This document shows positions 33,093-46,258 of a stretch of 64,000 nt of DNA, piece after piece. Below the pieces are notes generated by a model. It was not told where the DNA came from and made no database searches. It saw only the letters and a program-made list of their open reading frames with translations. Numbering within the stretch: the first letter of the stretch is position 1; the number at the start of each line of letters is the position of its first letter. The position numbers and the translations under genes were made by a program. The DNA is from Leuctra nigra (lineage: Eukaryota > Arthropoda > Insecta > Plecoptera > Leuctridae): contig OW203762.1 in the NCBI GenBank assembly GCA_934045905.1, positions 16,462,345 through 16,526,344 on the forward strand. The letters run 5' to 3'.

Positions 33093-34237
33093 TTGAGCGA
33101 GCGAAGCGAGCGACTCCATTTGGCTCTTTTAGCACGGACCTCTGTTTTTTTTTTGTTTTTTTTTTTGTTTTTGTTTTTGTATGCTAAAGGAAGCAATAGA
33201 AGTCGCACCGTTTCACCGATCGACCTGAAATTTTGCACACATGTAAAGACAACCTTCTCTGTTTGCAGACCCAATTTTTTTTTGAAATCCATCCATTGGT
33301 TCATTGTTAAAATAAGTATCTCCTGATAGCCTAAAAAATGAAAATGGTCTTCGAGAAATGTGATCAAACTCATATTTAGCATGGTCAGTAAGACCAACAA
33401 TGTCACTTATTTTACCAATTTTCAGCCGAATCTGTCAAGAAAGTATGCACTTATTGACATTTTTAATAGCTGTCAGAAATGAAACATTGAAAATGAATGT
33501 CTTTCCAATGCAACTGAATCTGATTTGCTTTAGGTACAAGAGTGTTTTGATGGTATGTACACTTTTTTAGTGAAAAGCAGATATTTTTATGTGTATTGAG
33601 TTGATCAAATTTGAATAATTCAATTTGGATCATAGTTTCCAACAAATCATTTCGAGTTTTTAAGGACCTTGATTGTCTTTTCGTCAATTCGTAGTTCTGA
33701 TGGCCGTGCCTCCCGTGTTTCTACTTGGCTGATTTTGCATCCAGGAGGGATTAGAAACATAAGCTCACATTTCAATAATATCATTGAGTGGCGTTTGTTC
33801 TCTTCTAGCGTTCACACGTCATTCCAAATCTCTCCTGCATTGTGCTTCTTTTCGTTGATAATTTTGGCAATTTGGTGTACTTTGTGAAGGTATTAGTAAA
33901 ATTGAATCGCTTTTAAAGCATAGATATTAGGTATCTACAGTTTTTGTCCAGGGGATTGATTATTTCAAATTATTTTCTTCTTGGAAACGTTGGGTTTATT
34001 CCGTTTCTGAGCTTCTGTCTAGCCTGACATTTCCTTGAAGGTTAGGTATATCTCGGATTACACATTAATGGTGGTCATACAATGACACATTGTTTTATAT
34101 TGATTCAGTGGATCGTAGTTTGCTTTCAGTTTGACTTAAAATAATGTTTTCTGTGTGTTAACGAACGCATATTCGGTTAATGTTTGCGCACGTGTCGTGC
34201 TCGCTCATTCAACGCGTTACACAGAGCGTTTTCCTAG
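33093..34237 (+). mobile_element. Helitron-like element copy F, full length (1145 bp)
   Basis: The 5' end is TTGAGCGAGCGAAGCGAGCG after A (33092). The 3' end has GTGCTCGCTCATTCAACGCG, then ACACAGAGCG and TTTTCCTAG before T (CTAG 34234-34237). A possible 3' hairpin is AACGC/GCGTT, about 9 bp before CTAG. TGAGCGAGC at the 5' end is repeated inverted about 40 bp from the 3' end. The body has degenerate modules (GCATGGTCA...ACCAACA). No Rep/Helicase is encoded, so it would be non-autonomous. Class is inferred from ends, not from a protein. Confidence 0.75.
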
Positions 34238-37200
34238 TTAGTAAATTACACGTGTAAAACTTTATGATTATAATTGCACAAATAGCAAATTAAAAAATAC
34301 AAATCTGTATGTTTTATCATGGTAAATGGTAATATAGAAATTGGTATCTTTATAATGCTAAATACAGCTAAGTAAACATTTACGTAACCATTCTTTTGCA
34401 TACTCATTCATTTAATCAAAATGTCAAACACGTACTAAATTTAACACACGTGTTTTATTTAAAACGCAATTAGGTATTTGCAAAAAACGTAATTTGAAAA
34501 TTAATTGAAAAGAAAGAATAACAGGACAGAACTGAAAAGAAAAACACTTTATTGATTGCTACTAGAAAATTATATTTGTAAACACTGCATTACGCAGTGG
34601 CTAGTTGACAAGTAAAACAAATTGAATACTTTCATATTTATCTTCGACGTGTATCAAATGTGTGGTCCTTGTTTTAAGTTTCTTCGTCGTGAAATTGATC
34701 GAGAGATACGCCTTGACACTTTCGACCCTGGAGAGCAATGTTTACACACTCAAGGTGTCTTTTCGTCGGGGCGTTTATTAATGTGCACAAGGGGAGGAAT
34801 TCGTGACTGTAATTAATTATCAACAGGTGATATTCCTCGAGTCAAGGTCGATGTCAAGGTCACTGCAGGTACTGACTCGTCGTCAATCATGTCTTAAGAG
34901 CGGTAGGTTTTTATACACTGCTTTTAGTTCCATTAGCATAGCGGAATTAATTAAAAAATAATTTTATATGTTAAGGAATCGGCAATAACTTTTGGATGAG
35001 GCGTGTTTATGACATTTATTTTTATTACCCAGGAATATATGCAAATTTTAGCGAGTTTTTTTCTTTTTAGGAAGGCAACTAGGAAAGTGACTGCGAAATA
35101 AAAACTCATACCCGATGCATAGTTTTATCATCCTATAGGAAAAGGTCTGGGCTCGATTACTGGCGACTAATATTATAGAAACATACTGGTTTTAAATTTC
35201 ATATGTTGATAAAAAGAACTCATTTATTTTATCAAAATCTTGTTCTTTTGTAAAATTTAATTTATTTGATAAAATTTTGCAGTTATTTTAATCTTTGCGA
35301 CAGGTGTCAAAATAAATGTGGGCGTTTCTCCATTTTAAAAATTAGTTTTCAACCACCAAATCTAAAGAAAACCATCCTACTGGTAAGTGCCATCCATAAC
35401 CCGCTTAATTGCAGTTGCAAGGGGGTGAGGAGGAGGGGGAGGAGGAGGCAGCCTTGGTGATCACGTGGTCACACAACACGCCCGGTGTCAGTTAATGGCA
35501 GATGGCTCCAGGTGAACCGGTTCCTAACCTAAGAACAGAAATAAATCAAGAGATGCTCCGAAGAATGTGGATGCTGTAATGATGGACCACTCTGGCAACT
35601 AACAGCGGCACATCAACTGATCCGTGAAGGCCCAACGAGCATGAGATTAGGAGATCGTGACGCTTGTCAAAATTCTGATTAAATTACATCAATTTTGGGG
35701 GATTTTCTTGTAAAAATGGATGGACATTGTTTGGACATTATAGATGTAAATGACAGATGATTGATCGATTACAGATTGTTTCCGGTTATCACGCGCCGAA
35801 TATGGTTTCGGTATTGATCACTTATCGAGGGTTTTGATTGTACCTGATGGCTGCGGGGTGTGTGTGATGCTCGTTTGTTTGTACTGAAATGTTTCACACG
35901 AAAGCCTTCAAATTAAGTTTTATTGCCTCAATCATAAACCTCGAGTCAATGATTCAGCCATTTCCGTTTGACGAGGGTTACTTTGCATTCGCAACTGTGT
36001 GTTTGTAGCTTACGCATAGTTTGAATAATGTAACAAGAATCAGATATGTTTCCTTGACATCTTCATTCTTGAAAATTGACAAGGACTAGTTTATTTTACG
36101 TATTATATACGAGGGAAGCAAAAATACAAGTGATTCCCTTTCACATTTGCAAGTGTGTAATTTTAGTTATAGGAAAAGAAGTGAAACTTCTAAAACAATC
36201 CGAATTATTTACCTATTTTGGTTAAAAGGCCTCCAGTATTAGAATGAGTAAATTAGAGTTAATGACGGCCTTGAATGATAAGTTCTTTTTCTCTGAACTT
36301 TTTCAGCACACTTCGTTTTCATATTTTTTTTGCAAAGAGGAAAGTTACCTGGATTGGACCACTCGTCATATTTTTGTAAGATCTGGTTTTATATTAAAGC
36401 GAAGCAAATTTTAATGAGCTCTATTCCTAAGTAGCTACCTAAAGTACTCCAAAGAAGATATACGTTAGAGCCTTTACATTATGTAGTGAGTAGAGTCCTT
36501 AGAAAAGTGTTCCAATCTACCTTGCTATCAATTCTCTACTCACAATATTTGACAATATTATTTCCTCGTAATTCTCAGTATTTGAGGCCCGCATAATGAC
36601 TTTACAAATCCGTCTTTGCGACATCCGGTTAACATTACGATAAAAAGCAAGTGTTTCATTTTCTTGTGCCAGTATTGCGTGATTACCGGCCGGTATAACC
36701 ACAGACAGTGACCAAAGTTACAAAAACTTGAGGTGAAGAGGACGTATCATCTAAAGAAAAAAACTAAATCTTTCACGAATTAGATAAGAACGAACAAAAA
36801 GTTTCTAATCAAAGTTGAAATGTTCCTGCGTCAAGATAAAATCCATCTCACGCAACATTTGTCTGCTTTATGGCAGAGTGGATATTGCCGTGTTCTTTCA
36901 ATTTCAAACACATCTAGATGGGAATGATTTTCATTCGATGATTGTAATTTTGAGACCATTCATAAGAATGATTGCGTTTGCTTTAGCTTCACAATAATGT
37001 GAATATTTCCATCTATTTGACTCTATCATTTAACCTTTACGTATTGACAACAAGGAATAGTTTCTACCTGATTTCTTTAAAATTGAGTTTCATACTAGCA
37101 GGATTTCTTGAATGGGAAGGATCACCTTATTAAACGCCATATTAAAATTGTGGCGTATTGTTGAATATAGAATATATTATGTATGTTGCAGCTACAACGT

Positions 37201-38739
37201 TGTAGAAAATTATTGTTCTTTAGCAATTTACCATTCTTAATTTTGATCTAGCTGCGAAAATAACTCATAACATTTTAGAGATCAAAATTTAAAAAATTTC
37301 AGTGACACCCAAAAAGCAATTCATTGTTTACCACTCTTTTGCTGCTTATCTTCAACGAGACGGTCATAATAAAAAAAAAACATCGGTTATCCTCCCCCTT
37401 AAGTCCCCACTCTTTTCATAGGCCCTTCCTAATTATCTTCATACAAATATTAAATACAACTTGCCGTAAAGTAAAAAAATAATAATGCGTTTTCAGTAAA
37501 AAAAGCATATTGTCTTTCACGTGACTTTGATTAAGTTACATGATTTTAATAAAGGCGTAGAATCAACAACATCACAATAAAGTAAAAGAACGTGGACAGC
37601 ATTGCCCATATTTCAGGACGACACAAATTATAATTGCAATAAAAACTAGATGCTTATCAGAATTAATGTTTTCCAGTCAACTTTTACTGCGAAACATATT
37701 TTTTATAAAAACATAAACAAGCTTAAAACACCTGTGAAAATCACAAACTCTTGACCAGGTCGACTGGTTTTTTCGAAATCTTGAGAAGAAATCCTTCACG
37801 GTCAAGATTAGTATGCATCTCAAACCTGCCATCAACTTCATTATGCAAATCCCATCGAGTATTGACGATTTTATAGAATATATCAATAAATCATCATATA
37901 AAAGATAATAATTGAGACTAGTATTATAGCTGAGGGCAACGTAAAATATATTACGATTATTGACGTTTCAGTTTGATGAGATTTCGTTGTGTTCATTGGT
38001 GTGTGAAAACTATTCGTGAAGAGTTAAGCAAGGACATATGTCTAGTAACAGGTGATGGCGAATGTCGGGGAGTTAATTGAGGTGCAAGGCAACTTATCAA
38101 ACCGTGCGAGTGGTTACATAAGTCCGAGAATGTCTAAGTACTCGCAGAATGCCTCAATCCATTAGACATCATGCCGTGTGCAAACTGCGTCCGGTTACAA
38201 GAAGTTAGAATGATTTGTGCCTTTGTGTGGGTCGAACAATTGTCAAAACTACATCCAAGACCCGTATTATTTTGACCGATTCGATGTTAAGTTGATATCC
38301 CTCATGATTTGTAGGCAGGTGTGTAATTTTGGTATGGGAATTTACTGCTGTTACTATCTCTATATGTAAATGTATTTATGTTTGTAGTTCTAACTGAATG
38401 TTACGAATTCTTCAAAAACATTTTTATTGGCTATAAGCAAGCAAAGAAGAGTTTGCGGCAAATGGGGTTGTCAAATGGGGTTTGTTGTATCTTGGGTTTT
38501 GTTGTACCATCTTGTATGATCCAGCGTTATACCATTTTATTGCAACTCTTTCAGGATAACCACTATACAACGACGAAAGAGAGTACCTCAGTCTATTACT
38601 TTTCATCAACCCAAGATGTTGGAATGTTAGATTTTTTGTGTATCATCTAATTAGTATAGATATGGTCAGTTATCAAAAAGAAGTTGAGCAAGTTAATGAA
38701 ATGAGCCAAGACCAACTTACATGTTGGACAAATGCTCTA
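34238..38739. other. Anonymous DNA
   Basis: No supported gene or RNA. One purine-rich patch (35420-35452, GAGGAGGGGGAGGAGGAGG). Short open frames (34622-34816, 36517-36702 and others) have no recognised motif. Confidence 0.3.
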
Positions 38740-38910
38740 TCTTTCAGCTACCAAATGTACTTCGGTTGGCAGGCACATGCTGATGAGATTCCCTGCGAAT
38801 AGTCCACAACATCTCCTTCCCATCGTTCATCATAACTATCTCTCAGCCATCTTCATAATCATTCATAGCTTAGTTGCAGAGCAGTGCGACGTTAAACACC
38901 ACTAAAAACT
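38740..38910 (+). mobile_element. SINE fragment S4 (3' part)
   Basis: It ends in GCAGAGCAGTGCGACGTTAA, nearly the same as the 3' terminal region of SINE S3 read on its sense strand (GCAGAACAGTGCGACGTTAA). Upstream TTCATAATCATTCATAGCTTAG fits the preceding SINE segment. The head is not recognisable. Confidence 0.55.
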
Positions 38911-39681
38911 TCAGCTTTGCCAATTCTGAGGAGAATGATTGGAAAGATTGATGGAAATTATGTAACTATTCCAGCATTTGCTACGCAACTGAGGGATTAA
39001 AGTCCTTGTTCTACGCAGTCAGTAATGACCTTCGAAACTATTCTGCATTTAATCCAGCATGAACGCTCTCCGCTTAAAACGCACATCTTCTCTGATTTAT
39101 TGACAATGTTCGTTATGAAAAGAAGAAATCCAAGAGAAATGTCACTTCCGTCTGCACCATGCTCACATTACACGTTTTCAAAACGAGTTCCAGAGAAAGA
39201 TTTGTAGACAAGACCTTTGGACTCGCTGGGACTTTTGTGAATGAAAAGTTGAAATACAAAAACATCCACAGAGATTTAATATAATCTCATAATAAATATG
39301 CTTTATGCTTCAAATACGAAAACATAATATTAATATCTACCTACGTTTCAATATATTGTAAATGCCAGTCGAGTTCAGCTATGCAAATACCAGCTGTTTT
39401 ATTTTGGTCCCAGCGATCCGTGTAAAAATGAACTGAATGCAAATTAATCGCCAAAGCCGAGAGAACTAATTGTAACATATAGCGCAATCACCAACGTGTA
39501 ACAATTTTTTAAAATTACCTTCCGTATTTTCAATTCAGAATTACTGAAAATAAATTACCTTTTTTAAAACAAAAGTTCGCCTGTATAATGTCAAAACATA
39601 TGATAATTAATAAAGAAATATTTTACTATGAACGATGAATTACAAACAAAATATAAAAGCACAATAGCTCACAAATATATT
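38911..39681. other. Anonymous DNA
   Basis: No supported gene. GCATTTGCTACGCAACTGAGGG (about 38977-38998, written here with its small gap to the SINE consensus) may be another SINE scrap. Confidence 0.3.
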
Positions 39682-39991
39682 GTTCTAGACAGTGATTTTT
39701 TTGTCTGGGGCTTAACGTCGCACTGTTCTGCAGCGAGGCTAATGGCGACGGATGAATGATTATGATGATGATTGGGAGATGATGGTGAAGAGAAGGTAAG
39801 GATGGTAGTTGGGAAGGAGGCGGTCGTGGCCTATAAGTAGGGTACCTTCCCAGCATTTGCCTATCGACTGAGGGAAAACCACGAAAAAACCCTAGTCAGG
39901 AAGGACGGCCGCGTGGATCGAACCCGGGCCTCCGGAATACAAATTCAGAGCGTTAACCACTCACCCAACCTGTTCCGTTCTAGACACTGAT
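39682..39991 (-). mobile_element. tRNA-derived SINE S3 with target-site duplication
   Basis: Best copy of the family. Read on minus, the head has an A-box-like GTGAGTGGTTAACGC and a B-box GGTTCGATCC. The body follows with CTCAGTCGATAGGCAAATGC and TAGGCCACGACCGCCTCC, and the 3' region has GTGCGACGTTAAGCCCC before a short A tail (T-run on plus). GTTCTAGACASTGAT flanks it (39682-39696, 39977-39991; one mismatch), a 15-bp duplication as left by LINE-type retrotransposition. The element proper is 39697-39976. Confidence 0.9.
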
Positions 39992-40667
39992 GTCGAAGGT
40001 CCAAAATCGCTATTTTGAGCTTGACATTAATGCAATTTTTATACCAAATACTTTTACAAATTACTGTTTTAAAATAACTCTACAAAACTACTGACAACTG
40101 TGATTTTTAAAAGCAACAGGGTACGATTGATCTGATTTGATATACGGATCAACACAAAAATCTTCAATATTATTCATGTTTTCGTGATGAGTGGATATTA
40201 TAAAAACGCGTACATTTCCACAAGAACTAAATTACTACAACATTATATCACACTTGTTTACATTAATTCAATCGATATCGATTCAATGAAGAATTGACCA
40301 ACATTCCCCTAACTTTCTTCTTTGAAAAGAAGAGTTCATGTTGCTCAAAGTAACGAACATCAAAGATCCATTTGCCAAAATGGATTCTCACAAAAAGTAC
40401 ATTAGTATAATGTTGTTCTAAATTCAACCCCTGTCCAAATGCTCTTAATGTGTTTATAACTTTTTATTACTTAGTACTATGTCCTATTACTTGGTAGATG
40501 TTTTGACGCTATAAAGATTGTGATTGCCATTAAAAGCGTATCTCTTTTTTATGATAAAGGTAGACTACATCTTTTACCAGTAATGGTCAGTTCATTAATT
40601 AAAAGTTGAATTGAAACGAAGATGAAACCGTCTTTACTTCCTAACTCAAGATATATTGTTAATATTA
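39992..40667. other. Anonymous AT-rich DNA
   Basis: No supported gene, RNA or repeat. Confidence 0.3.
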
Positions 40668-41585
40668 TTGAGCGAGCGTAGCGAGCGTCACCACGGTACT
40701 CTTATGGCACTTTCTCTGTGTGTTTTTTTATTTTTTTGTTTTTTTGTTTTGTTTTTTTTGTCCTCACAGCCCAGGTTAAACCGAAAATTCAATCGATCTG
40801 AAACTTTGCACATATGCTAACGTAATCTATGCGGTCCCTGGGATCGTTTTTGAACGGGCTCCTGTGATTGGTTCAAGTTTTAAAAAAAATATCTTTCGAT
40901 TGGTTGCTCTGCTCAATTTGAAATTTAGCAAAGTCATTGCAACCAACATTTTACCCAATCATAAAAAGTTTCAGCAAAATTCTCCCATTGGTTTAAATTT
41001 GAAACCATTTTTCCTGTGATTTTTGAAATTTAAACTAGAACCGATTGACCGACCAACTAAAAACTTTGCATGGTCATTGGTACCAACATTTAAGATATTT
41101 TTGCCAATTTCCAGTCTAATCTGTCGTTATTTTCAAAAGTTTTTGTAATTCTAGGGACATTTTGCGTGTTGGCTGTCAAATTCACGGCGACTTCGAATCT
41201 TCAGTTCAAGGCAAGGTAGTTAGTGCAGAAAGTTTCAAACGAAATGAAACTAATAATGACCGTTCAACAGATTGATATGATATTGTGTACACACTAATAT
41301 CATATCATATGAGTGGTCCCAGGTATATTTTTTGAACGAGATTCTGTGATTTTTGAAAATTAACAAGGAACCGTTCAATCATAAAGGTTTAATCGATCAA
41401 CTTAAAACTTAGCAAGGTTATTGGGACCAATATTTTTGGAGATTTTGGAGATATTTATATAAGTCTGTGACGAAATTTAAGAATTATTGGCTTTTAATGC
41501 CATTTTCGATTGACATAATTTCGGTTCGAGGTGTTGCGTGTATCCGTGCTCGCTCATCAACGCGTCACACAGAGCGTTTTCCTAG
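40668..41585 (+). mobile_element. Helitron-like element copy G, full length (918 bp)
   Basis: The 5' end is TTGAGCGAGCGTAGCGAGCG after A (40667). The 3' end is GTGCTCGCTCATCAACGCG, then CACACAGAGCG and TTTTCCTAG before T (CTAG 41582-41585). Four internal degenerate modules are readable, each with a TTGAAA/TTAAAA...TTTGCATGGTCATTG...ACCAACATTT pattern. Non-coding. Confidence 0.78.
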
Positions 41586-44500
41586 TTTATTTAAATGTGG
41601 GTATAATTAATTACTCTTTATGCTAATTCATACATCGAATTTAAAAGATTTAAAAAAATATTAGTATAAATTTATCTTTAATAGCATTCGGAGTATGCAG
41701 TGAAAGTACATAAAAGATTTTGAATAAAAATAGTACATAAAGTATAATATTATGTAATATTATGAATATCACTCGTAATTTAATTGCTGGGTAAAATGTG
41801 GTGTAGCAATTCTGTAGGTACCTCAGAGTTAGACGGGTTGGAAATGGATCCATTTCAATGATTCTTGAGGTGAGTTTATAAATCGTATTTTGGACCTGAG
41901 TCTTGTGTAAGAGAATACCTCAATATAAATGGACTTCCGCCCTTCTACTTCCGATGTACAAAGTTATGATCAACTCAGTAACCAATCCATTTGATGAAGA
42001 CAATTACTCTCAATTGTGTGAAGTTGAAGAAATTCAAATATGCAGTCGAAAACTGTTGAATCCCGGCAAACTTGTTAACTACAAAGTGCACTTCGTTGTA
42101 TTTTATTTCCAGTTTTATTAGAATCGCGATTTCATTATAAACTTCACAGAGTTAAACGACTAAAACTGGAAAACTTCATTTGCAATTTTTTCCTTTCCTA
42201 GGGCGCTATAAAAGAATCTGCTTATGATATATTGAATTTCACGTAGAAAACTTAAGTTTTCAAATGAGTAGATGAATAAGAGCATAGAAACAGATTTCTA
42301 CTTCCTTCTCTCTTCTGATCATTTCAGCTGTATCACGAAGCGTCGTTTTTTGTTTTCATCTTGTTTCAAGATTTCGCTAATCATTTTCAACCGTCTATTC
42401 CCATAAGCGCAATCTCGTCATGGGATACGAGCTACTTCGAGCTCATTGCTGCAGTTTCACTCGATAATTTCAATGTTTTTCTCTTCTGAATGGCGCGTTA
42501 TGACTTACAGAGTATGTCTACGTCTAGATAAAAGATTGGATCTCTTAGCTTACGAGATACCAAGGGATGAACTTTTTACATTTAATATCCTTCCAGAAAG
42601 CTTTTATCCTGAGTTCTAAACCATGAGAAAAGTAGAGTATGAAGATTCAACTTAACTACATATAATAAGAAAACGAGAAGCAACAGAAATTTAGCGAAAC
42701 AAACTCATTAAGGCACGAGACATCGCCTAGAGATGTACTTTTTTAAAGCTCAGTTCGCTCGTTCTTTTTATGAATTTTACAACTGAAAAGTGAGTATTGC
42801 TCGAAGGGATTCTTTCGAAGGCTGAAAATAAGTTTCCTCGTTGGTCGAATTGCTTCATAAATGGCGACTCGTTTCTTTCACAAAGGTAACATCGACCATT
42901 TGTAAAATGAATTTGGACTATTTCACAGCCAAGGCTCGATCGAATTGATCAAGATAAGACAATATTTAAACATTATCGTCGAACTAGAACGCTGTTCAAA
43001 CACCTCGCTAACCTCCCACACCAAACCTGTCCCGATACGAGACATTTAAACCCATTTATAAACCTTAGCGGCGCGCTTTTCTTCTATGATCAATAGTATT
43101 TTCTTCAAGTCAACTCGACTAATAAATAACCATGTGATAAGGATAAGTTACGCCTCCCTCTTGATCCTGAGACCCAGAAGGCGATAGATTTGCCGGAGTC
43201 TTCTCGCATCTCGACCTATGTATTGAACGCCGCCAAACAACAACTCTATTTGTGTCTAATATATTTGTAATAGATGCACGATTTAGCAATTACAATACAT
43301 TCAACCGTCTGGCTTCCTTTAGAGAGCCAATTGTAAACCTGACACGCATCCCATTCGAATAATTAGAGTAGGTTGAAACAATTATATTCAAGTTAGTCTA
43401 ATGCATGCAGATTGCTTTACGATCCAGGTGAATCTTCATCATTATTTCACGAAACACCGAACAAATTATGTAAAAAATCAATTTAAAAATTGTTGAATCG
43501 TGCGTAGGCGTTTCGGTGTACCTCGGGGCAATTTTATAGACCTTGATAAAATATCTTTGCTTCTAATTACAGGTTTCCAGCTAGATTGATTGTTCTTGAT
43601 GTTGGTATACTGATGTAATGATTGTTTATTATCACAGCAGTCACCTGATTAGAAGTTAAGTGGTGCGTATAAAACCAGAGTCCTTGCAAGAGATGTTAGA
43701 ACACCGCAACAAATTGTATTTAAATATGATAGGTATCGGACAGGTGTAGCCTGTATAATATGCAGTGGGGTGGTGGGGGAGTGGGGGGATGCGTGCCAAC
43801 CCTCTTAACCTAGCTGGCACGCTAGAGCATGAAAAATTCTAAAAACACCAGTAGGAATTAGCTACGGACACGCGATTTATATACCGTCCCGTACATCATG
43901 AATCTTTTGCCTGGATAGGAGAGCTTTGACTTCGAGATCTCGGGTTGCGTGGTGAAATATCGGCAGATTATTGCTGGAGGAAAGAGAGAACATTAGCTAG
44001 CGGCTAGTGCAGATAATACGGGCCAGTGTATCAGGGGGATAGAAAGAGAGAGAGGTAGTTTCACGCCCGCCTCACGTCGAACCCAAGCAATATCACTTTA
44101 TTAAAATATTCCATTATGTCGGGATATTTTAATCGGAACTTGAAACTGCAGTAATAAATTTCCGTGCGGAAGTAGGTATAAGCCTTATCTAAAAATGAAA
44201 AATATGAAACACTAAAAGGGTCAGTTAACGTGTATTTAAATTGAAATTTTACTGAAATATGAGACTGATTGTAATTGTAAACGACATTTTTTTCAAACGA
44301 CGTCGTTGATTGGCTGAAGTTAATTCCGTTCGGTTCCAAAATGTCTTGTTACTTTTATACCAATTAGCGAACTCAACAAACGCTTGTCGATTATTTCAAT
44401 TGAATGATTTCTTTTCTTCGAATTGTTCGTCCGTTGATCAAAAGGAATTGATGAATTGTCTTCCGAATCGTCTCTTTTCATCGCTTTTGCTCAACGGCAA

Positions 44501-44945
44501 ACGCTTTATCGGTAGTTGCGACGTAAGAAGATTGCAGAAGATGTAACTGGCGTTGAACAAAGAGCACAAGTGTATTCTCACTCTCAGACATGCAAGTCGT
44601 AAAGCCATCTCAATCTTTGCAGGAAAACATTATACAAAAGTCCGTACAGACAATACAAATATGTAATATTAGTCTCTAATATTAGCTTTTATTGCAATTT
44701 ATATGCGCTTTATGTTCCTACTTGAGGATTTAAATATTTTAAGTAATGCATTCTGGAAGTGTGAGACCTGACCCAGTTGCCGGCGAAGAAACCATCTGGA
44801 GCTCTTCTTGTATTGTTTTAAGCCGAAGTTACATCTCAAAGACACACAGCATCCAACCCTCCTCTCCCGAATCTGTATTACAATTGTGCTAGTTGGCCCG
44901 ACGTATGGGAATAAGGGAGAGGTTGCTATATATACACCAGCATTG
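41586..44945. other. Anonymous DNA
   Basis: No supported gene or RNA. A G-rich patch (43765-43790, GGGGTGGTGGGGGAGTGGGG). Short open frames (41903-42121, 44310-44546) lack recognised motifs, and the second lacks an ATG at its apparent start. Confidence 0.3.
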
Positions 44946-44995
44946 CGGTTCTTCTCCCTCCTCTTTCCCTCTCTTTCTCTCCCTCTTCCCACCCT
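44946..44995 (+). repeat. Polypyrimidine tract
   Basis: About 50 bp of almost pure C and T (TTCTCCCTCCTCTTTCCCTC and so on). Open frames in several phases around 44.7-45.2 kb come partly from this bias. It could serve as a splice-acceptor tract, but no exon follows that I recognise. Confidence 0.75.
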
Positions 44996-46065
44996 TTGTG
45001 CATCTCACTCCGGTGGAATCAGTTGCTGCATACCTAGTAGCTTTTTCAGAAGAAGAAAAGGTCAAATCGATATCGACTATTGTAGTCTTTCCAATGAAAC
45101 ACTTCATGTTATAAGCTCCATTGGATGGAAAATGTTCCCTTTCACAAACATACCTTCTTAGTTTCTTCATTTGTAAGGAAATGGTTCCAAATTCATTTTC
45201 CAAAGACAATTTTTAAATTTTGTCATGAAAATCTCTCAAGAGTGGAATTTAGTGTTTTTGCTTCTGATTTTATATTTTAAATAAGACAATACCACATTTT
45301 AAAATTGCTAATTAAATCAATCTCGGAGATTCCTGTGCATAATTGAATTTCCAGAAAAAAAAATATGAAGTGTTAAGATCCTCGACACTCTTTATTTCAG
45401 AAAATTAATTAACTTATTTTGCCATCAAAGTTTCTAAACCATATTCGGAACTAATTAAAATTTTAATCTGCTTTTTAATATTGACTGCACGCTATATTAT
45501 ACGAATTTTTCATTAAATATGCAGATTTGCTGATATATTTCCGTCTATTTCTATATTCTAGATTGCTAGACTGAGGAATGGAGAACATTATCGGGTGTAT
45601 ACTGGCGCTCTATTAAAGCCGCCTATAATGGCAAGCTGCAACAGATATTAACGTGCAACGGTGGCTCCATAGATCGTCCAGATTGTCGCATTATATGAGG
45701 CAGATGAGACTCTCTATGCTGGAAACTACATCCTATTCACCAAGCTTCATATAGGATTACACGCCGCAGTATTATAGCATGAAGCTAAATATATGTGACT
45801 AGACACCGCAGGCTGAATTGCCGAATATTGAAACTAGACATATCATTATCTCAAGATTTGAGCGAGATTACTTTTGAGATATATCTAGTAGGTGCCTATC
45901 AAAACTATGTTATTTGTAATAGAAAACAAAACGTATCTGCAGAAGGCTTGCTGGTTCGATGTAATTGTTTCTGACACATATATCATTTCCTAGAACAATG
46001 GCTCCTGAACTGGCTTATACTTGAAATTATATGTTTCAGACCAAATAACATACGATCTTACAGAG
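44996..46065. other. Anonymous DNA
   Basis: No supported gene, RNA or repeat. Confidence 0.3.
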
Positions 46066-46258
46066 GTAGGTCTCTACAGTCAAGCAACGTATGTTTGACT
46101 CTCAACAGAGTGCGCTGATCGTCAGTTCTTCTGCTAGGCCGCGAAAGACTGCATTGCAAGTGGAGCGCGCAATGAAGTCTTTCTCGGCCTAACAGAACAA
46201 CTGACGGTGGCTCCATCTGGTGAGAGTTCAGACGCACGCTGTCCAGCCTGTACATGAT
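46066..46258. repeat. Imperfect hairpin / small foldback
   Basis: The inner arms 46121-46157 and 46169-46205 pair with 33 of 37 positions. They start GTCAGTTCTTCTGCTAGGCC and end GCATTGC, with an 11-bp loop. Weaker pairing extends outwards (TTTGACTCTCAACAGA with the reverse of TGGTGAGAGTTCAG). It could be a hairpin MITE or, if transcribed, a small-RNA precursor. No TSD seen. Confidence 0.85.

Noticed and set aside
33086..33406. Frames of 77 and 106 codons at the start of copy F (SERSER-type text)
   Set aside because: They translate the GAGCGAGCGAAGCGAGCG terminus and poly(T) stretch of a non-coding element; similar frames recur at 59009 in another copy.
44699..45209. Overlapping open frames of 73-117 codons on both strands
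   Set aside because: Openness follows from the polypyrimidine bias; no motif in any frame.
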